From NCBI GenBank assembly GCA_947456805.1, contig CANGTN010000001.1:124001-188000 (forward strand): 64,000 nucleotides of DNA. Reading direction: 5' to 3'. This document shows, in pieces, positions 1 through 8,242 of this stretch; position 1 is the stretch's first letter, and each line of letters begins with the position of its first letter. The stretch comes from Chitinophagaceae bacterium. Lineage in GTDB: Bacteria > Bacteroidota > Bacteroidia > Chitinophagales > Chitinophagaceae. The notes under the pieces were generated by a model. It worked only from the letters and a program-made list of their open reading frames with translations. It was not told the origin of the DNA and did no database searches. Position numbers and translations under genes: made by a program.

Positions 1-1
1 T

Positions 2-484
2 ATTGGTATTGAAAAAGCCGGCAAAATGATTATGGGCGCTGTTTACAATCCATTTATCAATGAATTGTTTTTTGCCGAACGCGGACAAGGAGCAACCATG
101 AACGAAAAAAAAATTAGTGTTACAAATACTACTGAATTAGAGAAAAGTTGTTTGGTTACCGGTTTTCCATATACTTATTTAGATGAGCCTAATGGACCAT
201 TGCAAGTGTTTGAAAAATTTATTAGAAAGGGTGTGCCTGTAAGAAGACTAGGAAGTGCAGCAATTGACTTATGCTGGGTGGCGGCAGGCAGATTTGATGG
301 GTTTTATGAGCATAAATTAAGTGCATGGGACAGCGCTGCTGGTTTTATCATTGTAGAAGAAGCAGGCGGAAAAGTAACGGATATGAAAGGCAATTATTAC
401 AACCCTTATCAGCCGGGCATTGTAGCAACAAACGGAAAAATTCATGAAGATTTGTTGCATATAGTACAAGGTGGTAACATATAA
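2..484 (+). CDS. inositol monophosphatase family protein, C-terminal part (5' end outside window)
   Basis: Frame is open from base 2 (IGIEKAGKMIMGAVYNPF...); LSAWDSAAGFIIVEEAGGKVTD is the IMPase C-terminal signature. Confidence 0.9.
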   Translation: MGIEKAGKMIMGAVYNPFINELFFAERGQGATMNEKKISVTNTTELEKSCLVTGFPYTYLDEPNGPLQVFEKFIRKGVPVRRLGSAAIDLCWVAAGRFDGFYEHKLSAWDSAAGFIIVEEAGGKVTDMKGNYYNPYQPGIVATNGKIHEDLLHIVQGGNI

Positions 485-542
485 ATTAATAATATTTTCA
501 GCTCAGATAAAAATGTTGAGCAAATTCAATTAACACACAATA

Positions 543-1580
543 ATGGAAGAAATACAACGTACAGAAATAGCAACACTTGGTGAATTTGGTTTGATAGATC
601 ATCTTACCAAAAACTTTGAAATTAAAAACGCCTCAACAATTGTAAGTGTTGGCGATGATGCCGCGGTAATAGATCATTTTGGAAAGCAAACAGTTGTAAC
701 AACTGATATGCTTTTGGAAGGCATTCATTTTGATTTGATGTACACCCCTTTAAAACATCTTGGTTATAAAAGTGTGGTAGTGAATCTGAGTGATATTTAT
801 GCAATGAATGCAACACCTACACAAATAACAATCAGCATTGCTTTTAGCAACAGATTTAGTGTTGAGTCTTTGGATGAATTTTATGAAGGTGTTTATGCCG
901 CTTGCGAAAAATATGGCGTTGATTTGGTGGGTGGCGATACATCTTCTTCTTTAAAAGGATTTGTTATTTCTGTAACTGCTATCGGAGAAGTCACACCCGA
1001 TAAACATGTAGTTCGCAGTACAGCAAAATCAGGCGATTTAATATGCGTAAGCGGAGATGTTGGCGGTGCTTTTTTAGGACTTACTATTATGGAAAGAGAA
1101 AAGAAAATTTATCTGGAAAATCCTCAGATACAACCTGATCTTGAAGGCGAAGATTACATCGTTGGCAGATTGTTGAAACCGGAAGCAAGAAAAGATATTA
1201 TTGAATTTTTTGCGAGCAATAATATTACACCAACAAGTATGATGGATGTAAGTGATGGCATTAGCAGTGAAGTACTACACTTGTGCAAACAAAGCAATCT
1301 TGGTTGTCGTGTGTACGAAGAAAAATTACCTATTCATGATGATGCACGAAGGGCTGCATTTAAATTTGGTTTAGACCCAACCGTTTGCGCATTAAATGGC
1401 GGAGAAGATTATGAATTGATATTTACTTTGAAACAGGAAGACTACGATAAAATTACTTTGAATGAAGAAATCAGTGTAATTGGTTATATGACCGATATTG
1501 AAGAGGGCTGCAAATTTTTAACCAAAGGCGGTAATACGCATCCGATTACTGCACAAGGTTGGAATGCGTTTACTAAGTAG
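543..1580 (+). CDS. thiL: thiamine-monophosphate kinase
   Basis: SVGDDAAVID, VGGDTSSS, MMDVSDGIS and NGGEDYELIFT motifs of ThiL. Confidence 0.95.
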   Translation: MEEIQRTEIATLGEFGLIDHLTKNFEIKNASTIVSVGDDAAVIDHFGKQTVVTTDMLLEGIHFDLMYTPLKHLGYKSVVVNLSDIYAMNATPTQITISIAFSNRFSVESLDEFYEGVYAACEKYGVDLVGGDTSSSLKGFVISVTAIGEVTPDKHVVRSTAKSGDLICVSGDVGGAFLGLTIMEREKKIYLENPQIQPDLEGEDYIVGRLLKPEARKDIIEFFASNNITPTSMMDVSDGISSEVLHLCKQSNLGCRVYEEKLPIHDDARRAAFKFGLDPTVCALNGGEDYELIFTLKQEDYDKITLNEEISVIGYMTDIEEGCKFLTKGGNTHPITAQGWNAFTK

Positions 1581-1604
1581 AAATTAAGATTAACCGGGAG
1601 GACG

Positions 1605-2669
1605 TTACTCCCAGTCAGTAAATACTGCCTGAAATCCTTTTTCAATTTTTCCAAGTTGTTGGTCCAAACCCAATACTATAGAGGGATATAAGCTGCACAT
1701 TCTAATTGCTTCTTCTATTTCAATGCCACAATAATTTACCAGATTATTTACTGCTTTTTCCATGGTTAATGCGCTACCGCTTAATATAAAATTGCTTTGA
1801 TATTTATCTCCCATCAAATTATGTTGGTAATGTCCTTGTGTGGTTTGTGTAACGGCATCTGTAATGACAAACAATCTGTTGCCCATCATTTTTTTGGCAA
1901 TTTTGACAGCAGCAAAATCTACATGGTATCCATCGGGAATAATGCTAGCCATTACCTGATGATGATTGAATGTAGCACCTACCATTCCCGGTGCCCGGTG
2001 CTGTAAGCCACTCATTGCATTGTATAAATGTGTAACTGTTGTAATGCCATTATTAAAACTATTCATTGCTTGTTCGTATGTGGCATTGGTGTGTCCTGCA
2101 GAAACTACAATTCCATAACTTTTTATTAATTGAATAATGGCAGCATCACAAACTTCGGGAGCCAATGTAATCATCTTAATCACACCTTTTCCGTATTCCA
2201 GTAATTGTAAAACTTCTTCTTTTTGGGGCGAATGAATTAATGATTCAATATGAGCTCCCCGCTTTTCTGAGTGTATCCACGGACCTTCAATATGCAATCC
2301 CAAACAACCTTTGCCCCCCTGTTGCCAATATGTTTTTATTGCATCAATACAATCATACATTACCCGATAAGTATTGGTAGCAACGGTGGGTAAATAAAAA
2401 GCTGTTTTGCCTGAAACACAATATTCATAAAGCTTTTGCAAAGTATCTGTATCCGGATAAACAGAAAATAACCGATTGGCTGCGCCATAAATTTGCAAAT
2501 CAATGAATGCAGGAATTAAAGTACGATATTCCTGAGTGGGCTTTTCATTTAGTTGGTTAGTAGGAATCAAATCGACAATAAAACGATCTTTTACAACAAC
2601 AGAAAAATCATACAACCAGCTTGTTCCGGTAAACATTTTTTTTGCTGCATAAATACCGGCTTGTTTCAT
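1605..2669 (-). CDS. nagA: N-acetylglucosamine-6-phosphate deacetylase
   Basis: GLHIEGPW, SAGHTNATYEQA, THLYNAMSGLQHRAPG and FVITDAV motifs. Confidence 0.93.
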   Translation of the reverse strand: MKQAGIYAAKKMFTGTSWLYDFSVVVKDRFIVDLIPTNQLNEKPTQEYRTLIPAFIDLQIYGAANRLFSVYPDTDTLQKLYEYCVSGKTAFYLPTVATNTYRVMYDCIDAIKTYWQQGGKGCLGLHIEGPWIHSEKRGAHIESLIHSPQKEEVLQLLEYGKGVIKMITLAPEVCDAAIIQLIKSYGIVVSAGHTNATYEQAMNSFNNGITTVTHLYNAMSGLQHRAPGMVGATFNHHQVMASIIPDGYHVDFAAVKIAKKMMGNRLFVITDAVTQTTQGHYQHNLMGDKYQSNFILSGSALTMEKAVNNLVNYCGIEIEEAIRMCSLYPSIVLGLDQQLGKIEKGFQAVFTDWE

Positions 2670-2688
2670 GGTTTAATTTTTTTCTTGA

Positions 2689-3486
2689 TTACATTGCTGA
2701 AATTGTAAAATCATCTGCATCGTGTAAAAAAGGAAATTTATTTCTTATTTTCTGTAAACTTTCTTTTTGAAGTGTAATGGTAAAAACAGTTTCATCATCT
2801 GCCTGATGAAACAATACTTCTCCCAATGCATCTATCACCATACTATCGCCACTATGGTAAATTTCATTACCATCATTTCCCACTCTGTTTACACCAATTA
2901 CATAAGCCTGATTTTCTATGGCTCTTGCGGTAAGCAATGTTTTCCAGGCATGTGCTCTTCGTTGTGGCCAATTTGCAACATACAATAAAATATCAAATTC
3001 AGGTTCGTGGTTTTGTTGCTGCTGTCTTGCCCATATCGGAAAACGCAAATCGTAACAAATTTGTAAATTAATTTTCCAGCCTTTTACACTTGCTATTAAC
3101 CTTTTGTTGCCTGATGAATAGTGTTGGTCCTCACTAGCAAAAGAGAATAAATGTTTTTTATCATAATAGCCCAATTGCCCGTTGGGCAACATCCAAATTA
3201 AACGATTAAAATAATTTCCATTCTCTTCAATCATCATACTTCCGGTAAGAATTACTTTTTTTTCGGTAGCAATTTTTCGCATCCAACTTACCGAATTGCC
3301 ATCCATCGTTTCAGCCAATTTTTTGGGTTTCATGCTAAAACCTGTTGTAAACATTTCAGGTAAAATAATTATTTCAGTAGGTAGGCTGATGTTATTAATT
3401 TTTTCTGCTAATAATGCAAGATTAGCCGCTTTATCCTCCCAAAATAAATTAGTTTGAATTAGTGTAATTGTTAAGGTTGAATTCAT
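2689..3486 (-). CDS. nitrilase/omega-amidase family protein
   Basis: Nitrilase Glu-Lys-Cys pattern: ILPEMFTTGF, YDKKHLF, LQICYDLRFPIW. Confidence 0.9.
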   Translation of the reverse strand: MNSTLTITLIQTNLFWEDKAANLALLAEKINNISLPTEIIILPEMFTTGFSMKPKKLAETMDGNSVSWMRKIATEKKVILTGSMMIEENGNYFNRLIWMLPNGQLGYYDKKHLFSFASEDQHYSSGNKRLIASVKGWKINLQICYDLRFPIWARQQQQNHEPEFDILLYVANWPQRRAHAWKTLLTARAIENQAYVIGVNRVGNDGNEIYHSGDSMVIDALGEVLFHQADDETVFTITLQKESLQKIRNKFPFLHDADDFTISAM

Positions 3487-3509
3487 ATCATGAAGTTACT
3501 TCTTAGTTT

Positions 3510-4487
3510 TTAATAACTGTACCCAATTTGTAACCGGATATAACTAGCGGGATTTCGTTGTGTTGTAGCTTCCTGTGATTGAAATACCATTTCAAAGCGT
3601 CCTTGCCATCTTCCCGTAGCATATAACATTCCTAATTTTTGTTGAAATACAAAGACTTTTGGTGATGCAGTAAATACAGCTGTATCCTTTGGCTGATTGA
3701 ACAAATCGCCCTGAAGGGTAGCATTGTAGCATTGAAGGATTAATTGAGGATATGCGTAAAAGAAAAATTCTTTTTTCAAAAACTTCGTTTCTTTTTTGCT
3801 ACTGATTCTTGCATTGAATAAAGCACTGTTTTCTGTTTTCTCAAATAAACCCATACAGAAATATGCTCCTGCTTTTGCATTGATAAAAAAATTGCCAAGG
3901 GTTGCCTCTGCAATAGGAACAATTTTAAATAACTGATATTGTTTATCAGAAGACGATATAGTGTTTGCATATTTTGCTGTAACATTCATACCAAACGAGT
4001 TGGGAATTTGCATTCCCCAATGTTTAAAATTATTAACACCAATATTTCCATGATACCAAGATTGAAATTGTTCGCCAAGCGACCACTTGCCGGTAACGCC
4101 AGCCTCAATACTATAGCCAAATAATTGATTGGAATTGATAAACTTATCTCTAGTATATTTTGTAAATAAATATCCACAATATGGTCTGTCTGCATCTTCT
4201 AGTTGACGAATAATTGAAAGGCGGTCTCTACTATTATACAATTCCTGACCAACTTCTATTCGCCTGATGATTTTTAAATTTTTTTTAGCAAATGCTTTGC
4301 TGAACTGAAAAAACAATCCATTGGTGTAATAACCATCTTTCGCAGCAAGCAAATACGCATCATTATCTGTTGTAATTGCAAAAGTATTTCTGTACGCCTT
4401 ATTGGTCTGGGCTTTACAAGTGTTTACAAGAAAGCTAAACAGTAATATAAATAAATACTTCATAATGAATAATTCATGGAAACTCAT
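3510..4487 (-). CDS. lipid A deacylase LpxR-like (DUF2219) outer membrane protein
   Basis: TDNDAYLLAAKDGYYTNGLFFQFSK..., beta-barrel character, N-terminal signal peptide-like segment; start may be the internal Met of MKYLFILLF. Confidence 0.7.
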   Translation of the reverse strand: MSFHELFIMKYLFILLFSFLVNTCKAQTNKAYRNTFAITTDNDAYLLAAKDGYYTNGLFFQFSKAFAKKNLKIIRRIEVGQELYNSRDRLSIIRQLEDADRPYCGYLFTKYTRDKFINSNQLFGYSIEAGVTGKWSLGEQFQSWYHGNIGVNNFKHWGMQIPNSFGMNVTAKYANTISSSDKQYQLFKIVPIAEATLGNFFINAKAGAYFCMGLFEKTENSALFNARISSKKETKFLKKEFFFYAYPQLILQCYNATLQGDLFNQPKDTAVFTASPKVFVFQQKLGMLYATGRWQGRFEMVFQSQEATTQRNPASYIRLQIGYSY

Positions 4488-4526
4488 AGTAAAGCTTCTT
4501 TGTAATCAATGTAAACAGGCAGGTTT

Positions 4527-5000
4527 TTATTTGGATTGAATATTTGTAATTGCCTCTTTTATTAAATTTAATTCAAACCCTTTTTGTAACAAATAATTCG
4601 TTGTTTTTACCTGACGATTGATGTATTGTTCATTTTTCAAACTATTCCATTTGGTAGTAGTTAGTTTTTTTAAAGTTTTTGTGTAGTCCAACTCATCAAT
4701 TTCTTTGAATGCTTTTTTTATAATATAATCACTGATTTTTTTTTGTTTCAGTTCATATTTTATTTTAACCCTACCCCATTGTTTCATTCTAAACTTTCCC
4801 CCAGCAAATTGTTGAGCATATCGTTCTTCATTCAAATAATCATCTTCAATTAGTCTGCTCATCACTAGTTCAACAGCTTGTTTGTTTAAACCGAAAGCAT
4901 ATAGTTTTTCTTTTACTTCTACATGACATCGTTCTTGGTAACTGCAGAAATGTTTTCCTTTTTGAAATGCTTGTTCAGCCGTAAGATATTGTTTAATCAA
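4527..5000 (-). CDS. recX: regulatory protein RecX family
   Basis: RecX-like repeats (YLTAEQAFQKGKHFCSYQERCHVEVKEKL..., LIEDDYLNEERYAQQFAGGK). Confidence 0.85.
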   Translation of the reverse strand: MIKQYLTAEQAFQKGKHFCSYQERCHVEVKEKLYAFGLNKQAVELVMSRLIEDDYLNEERYAQQFAGGKFRMKQWGRVKIKYELKQKKISDYIIKKAFKEIDELDYTKTLKKLTTTKWNSLKNEQYINRQVKTTNYLLQKGFELNLIKEAITNIQSK

Positions 5001-5176
5001 AATGGATATTTACTCACAAAAATAACCAAAGCAGTCAATTCTTCATTGATTGCTGATATAATCTAAATTTTTTGATAAAAAGGCATAAAGTTGACTTCCA
5101 ATTCACAAGTCATCAACAATTTCGATGTTAATGAATTTGTGTAAAATTTCTATGATGTAATCTTAATATTTTACAC

Positions 5177-5184
5177 TACGTTTG
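5177..5184 (+). promoter_or_regulatory. Bacteroidetes -7 promoter-like element TACGTTTG upstream of dnaN
   Basis: Matches TAnnTTTG 22 bp before the dnaN ATG; no clear -33 element assigned. Confidence 0.4.
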
Positions 5185-5206
5185 TCATAATCTTAAAATC
5201 AGAACA

Positions 5207-6322
5207 ATGAAGTTTATTGTTTCATCATCTTCCCTTTTAAAGCACTTGCAACAAATTAGCGGTGTTATTAATGCCAATACGGTATTGCCAATTTTAGAAG
5301 ATTTTTTATTTGATATTCAGGATAAAAAATTAAGCGTTACAGCAACCGATTTAGAAACGGTAATGCGTGTACAAATGGATATTGAAAGTAAAGTAAGCGG
5401 TAAGGTTTGTATCCCTGCAAAAATTTTATTGGATTCCCTTAAAAACATAGCGGACCAACCATTAACCATCAGTATTGATAAAAATTTTGGTATTGAAATT
5501 ACAAGCGATAATGGTAAGTATAAATTGATGGGTGAAAATCCGGATAATTTTCCAAAAGAACCTACAGCAGATGATGCTACTGGTTTTGTAATGTCGAGCA
5601 GCGCTTTGGTAACTGCAATCAATAAAACAATTTTTGCGGTAAGTAATGATGATTTACGTCCGGCAATGACTGGTGTTTTTTTTGAATTAACTCCTGAAAG
5701 TGTTCAGTTTGTTGCAACAGACGCTCACCGATTGGTTCGTTATAAAAGAACCGATGCCAAAGCAACAAAAGCCGATTCATTTATCGTTCCTAAAAAACCT
5801 TTGAACCTGGTAAAAAATGCACTGCCTGATAATGACGATGAAATTAAAATTAGCTACAACAAAAATCATTTGTTTGTAAGCCATGGCGATGTACAAATGA
5901 TTTGTAGATTAATAGACGCAAGATTCCCGGATTATAAAGTAGTAATTCCTGCAGACAATCCATATCATTTAATTGTAAATAAAAATGATTTTCAAAATGC
6001 ATTGCGCCGCATCAATGTATTTAGTAATAAAAGCACCAATCAAGTTGCTTTAAATATTACCGGAAGTGAATTGCAAATGACAGCTCAAGATGTTGATTTC
6101 AGCAATGAAGGTAATGAGCGTATGAATTGCGAATACAACGGCGAAGATTTACAAATAGCTTTTAATGCGAAGTTTTTAATTGAAATGTTAAACGCTGCCG
6201 ATACAAATGATGTTCGTTTGGAACTTTCAACGCCTACAAAAGCCGGTTTAGTAAAGCCTACCGAACAAGCAGAAGGCGAAGATTTGTTGATGTTAGTTAT
6301 GCCTTTGATGTTGAATAATTAA
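5207..6322 (+). CDS. dnaN: DNA polymerase III subunit beta (sliding clamp)
   Basis: MKFIVSSSSLLKHLQQISGVI..., FVATDAHRLV, C-terminal LMLVMPLMLNN. Confidence 0.97.
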   Translation: MKFIVSSSSLLKHLQQISGVINANTVLPILEDFLFDIQDKKLSVTATDLETVMRVQMDIESKVSGKVCIPAKILLDSLKNIADQPLTISIDKNFGIEITSDNGKYKLMGENPDNFPKEPTADDATGFVMSSSALVTAINKTIFAVSNDDLRPAMTGVFFELTPESVQFVATDAHRLVRYKRTDAKATKADSFIVPKKPLNLVKNALPDNDDEIKISYNKNHLFVSHGDVQMICRLIDARFPDYKVVIPADNPYHLIVNKNDFQNALRRINVFSNKSTNQVALNITGSELQMTAQDVDFSNEGNERMNCEYNGEDLQIAFNAKFLIEMLNAADTNDVRLELSTPTKAGLVKPTEQAEGEDLLMLVMPLMLNN

Positions 6323-6345
6323 AATGTTCTTGAGAAATAAATTAT

Positions 6346-6375
6346 ATCCCTTTGCAACTGCAAAGGGATTTTTTG
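6346..6375 (+). terminator. rho-independent terminator after dnaN
   Basis: ATCCCTTTGC-aact-GCAAAGGGAT perfect stem followed by TTTTTTG. Confidence 0.85.
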
Positions 6376-6376
6376 T

Positions 6377-7231
6377 TTGTATATTCACTTTTCAAAAAAG
6401 ATTGCAATGCTTGAAAAGATCATTCAACATTTCTCGACTTTAGACCAACGTCCTTTGGAAAGATTGGCTTTTTTAGTAGGTGGTTTATTAATTTTTTGGA
6501 TAATGGAAGGCGCAATTCCATTATTTCAAAATCAATATAAAAAAACCAAACTTCGACATGCTGCGGTTAATTTTTCGTTCACACTCATTCATTTACTCAT
6601 TCATACTTTTTTAGCAATTATCATCATTCAACTAAGTGATTGGTGCAAAGCAAAACAATTTGGATTGGCGTATTGGCTAAATGCTTCTGTTATTGCAACT
6701 ATTTTCATTTCTTTTTTGGTATTGGATTTTTTTGGCGGATGGCTGGTACATATAACCGAACATAAAGTAAAATTTTTATGGCAATTTCATGTAGTGCATC
6801 ATGCAGATAATAATGTAGATGTTACAACAGGCCTCAGGCATCATCCTATAGAAAGTGTATTGCGAGGGTGTTTCTTTTTTATGGGCATCTTGCTGAGCGG
6901 TGCACCAATGTATGCCGTAATGATTTTTCAAACAATATTAATTATTGCAACAGCATTTACACATGCCAATATTCGTTTACCAAAATGGCTAGATAACGCG
7001 TTGAGTTTTGTTTTGGTAAGTCCCAATATGCACAAAGTGCACCACCACTGGAAACAACCTTATACCGATACCAATTATGGAGCCGTATTGAGTATTTGGG
7101 ATAGACTTTTAGGAACATTTGCACACCTCGATGCTCAGCAAATTCAATACGGATTGGATAGATATTATCCCAATGAAAAAGATGAAGATTTTCTGCTTTT
7201 ATTAAAAAAGCCTTTTGGTAAAATGGAATAA
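6377..7231 (+). CDS. sterol desaturase / fatty acid hydroxylase family protein
   Basis: His clusters HVVHHADNNVDVTTGLRHHPIE and HKVHHHW; start may be the internal Met (MLEKIIQHF). Confidence 0.88.
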   Translation: MYIHFSKKIAMLEKIIQHFSTLDQRPLERLAFLVGGLLIFWIMEGAIPLFQNQYKKTKLRHAAVNFSFTLIHLLIHTFLAIIIIQLSDWCKAKQFGLAYWLNASVIATIFISFLVLDFFGGWLVHITEHKVKFLWQFHVVHHADNNVDVTTGLRHHPIESVLRGCFFFMGILLSGAPMYAVMIFQTILIIATAFTHANIRLPKWLDNALSFVLVSPNMHKVHHHWKQPYTDTNYGAVLSIWDRLLGTFAHLDAQQIQYGLDRYYPNEKDEDFLLLLKKPFGKME

Positions 7232-7351
7232 TTTGTTGTTACAAGCTTTTGAATAAATATCGGGCAGTAGTTGCGTCGCACACTTGTACTGCAACAATAC
7301 TATGTAACAACTATTTCATTTTCAAACTGCATCTTTGTAAAAATAAAATTG

Positions 7352-8071
7352 ATGAAAAAAGTTGCAATGATTCCGGCACGCTATGCTGCTACTCGTTTTC
7401 CTGCAAAGCTGATGCAATTATTGGGTAATAAAACTGTTATCAGACATACCTATGACAATACTGTTGCTACAGGGTTGTTTGATGAAGTTTGGGTGGTAAC
7501 AGATAGCAACATTATCTATGATGAAATTGTAAACAATGGCGGGAATGCAATCATGAGCATTAATACACATGAAAGTGGCAGCGATAGAATTGCAGAAGCA
7601 ATTGCAACAATGGATGTTGATATTGTTGTAAATGTGCAGGGCGATGAACCTTTTGTACAACGTGCCCCGCTTGAAAAATTATTACAAACTTTTGAAGATG
7701 TTTCCGTACAGGTTGCAAGTCTGATGCAAGTTTTATCCGATCCAACATCAATTGCAGACCCTAATTATGTAAAAGTTGTAGTAGATAAAAACTGGAATAG
7801 TTTATTTTTCAGCCGCAGCCCAATTCCCTTTCACAGAGATCAAAGTTTAACACCCGTTTACTACGAACACATTGGTGTGTATGCATTTCGTAAAGAAGCT
7901 TTACTCAACTTTTCAAGTTGGTCCATTACACCATTAGAAGCTGCAGAAAAAATAGAATGTTTGCGCTATCTTGAAAATGGCATTCCATTAAAAATGGTTG
8001 TTACCGAATACATGGGAGTAGAAATAGACACTCCCGAAGATTTAAAAAAAGCAACACAGTTGTTGAAATAA
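7352..8071 (+). CDS. kdsB: 3-deoxy-manno-octulosonate cytidylyltransferase
   Basis: MKKVAMIPARYAATRFPAKLM, NVQGDEPF, HIGVYAFRKEALLNF; start moved to the internal Met at 7352. Confidence 0.95.
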   Translation: MKKVAMIPARYAATRFPAKLMQLLGNKTVIRHTYDNTVATGLFDEVWVVTDSNIIYDEIVNNGGNAIMSINTHESGSDRIAEAIATMDVDIVVNVQGDEPFVQRAPLEKLLQTFEDVSVQVASLMQVLSDPTSIADPNYVKVVVDKNWNSLFFSRSPIPFHRDQSLTPVYYEHIGVYAFRKEALLNFSSWSITPLEAAEKIECLRYLENGIPLKMVVTEYMGVEIDTPEDLKKATQLLK

Positions 8072-8206
8072 AAAGAACTTTCTAATTGGCGAATAAGGAT
8101 TTAAAAACGAACACCTTTATAATTAAATTATTAAAAGCAATTCTGATGAAAGCAATTTAATTGTGAAAGCAACCATCAAAAATATAGCAACATATCTTGT
8201 ATTCTA

Positions 8207-8238
8207 TTTGCTGAAATATCAACTGTTGCCTACCTTAG
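8207..8238 (+). promoter_or_regulatory. polA promoter TTTG-N20-TACCTTAG
   Basis: -33 TTTG at 8207-8210, 20-bp spacer, -7-like TACCTTAG at 8231-8238. Confidence 0.5.
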
Positions 8239-8242
8239 CCAA

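Noticed and set aside
485-542. TPP riboswitch upstream of thiL
   Set aside because: The 58-bp gap is too short and lacks the CUGAGA/THI-box pattern.
622-816. Short antisense ORFs throughout the track (e.g. 622-816 -, 5317-5622 -, 14866-15138 +, 37206-37517 +, 39399-39686 +)
   Set aside because: They lie opposite well-supported conserved genes, have biased composition expected from the complementary strand, and show no recognisable domains.
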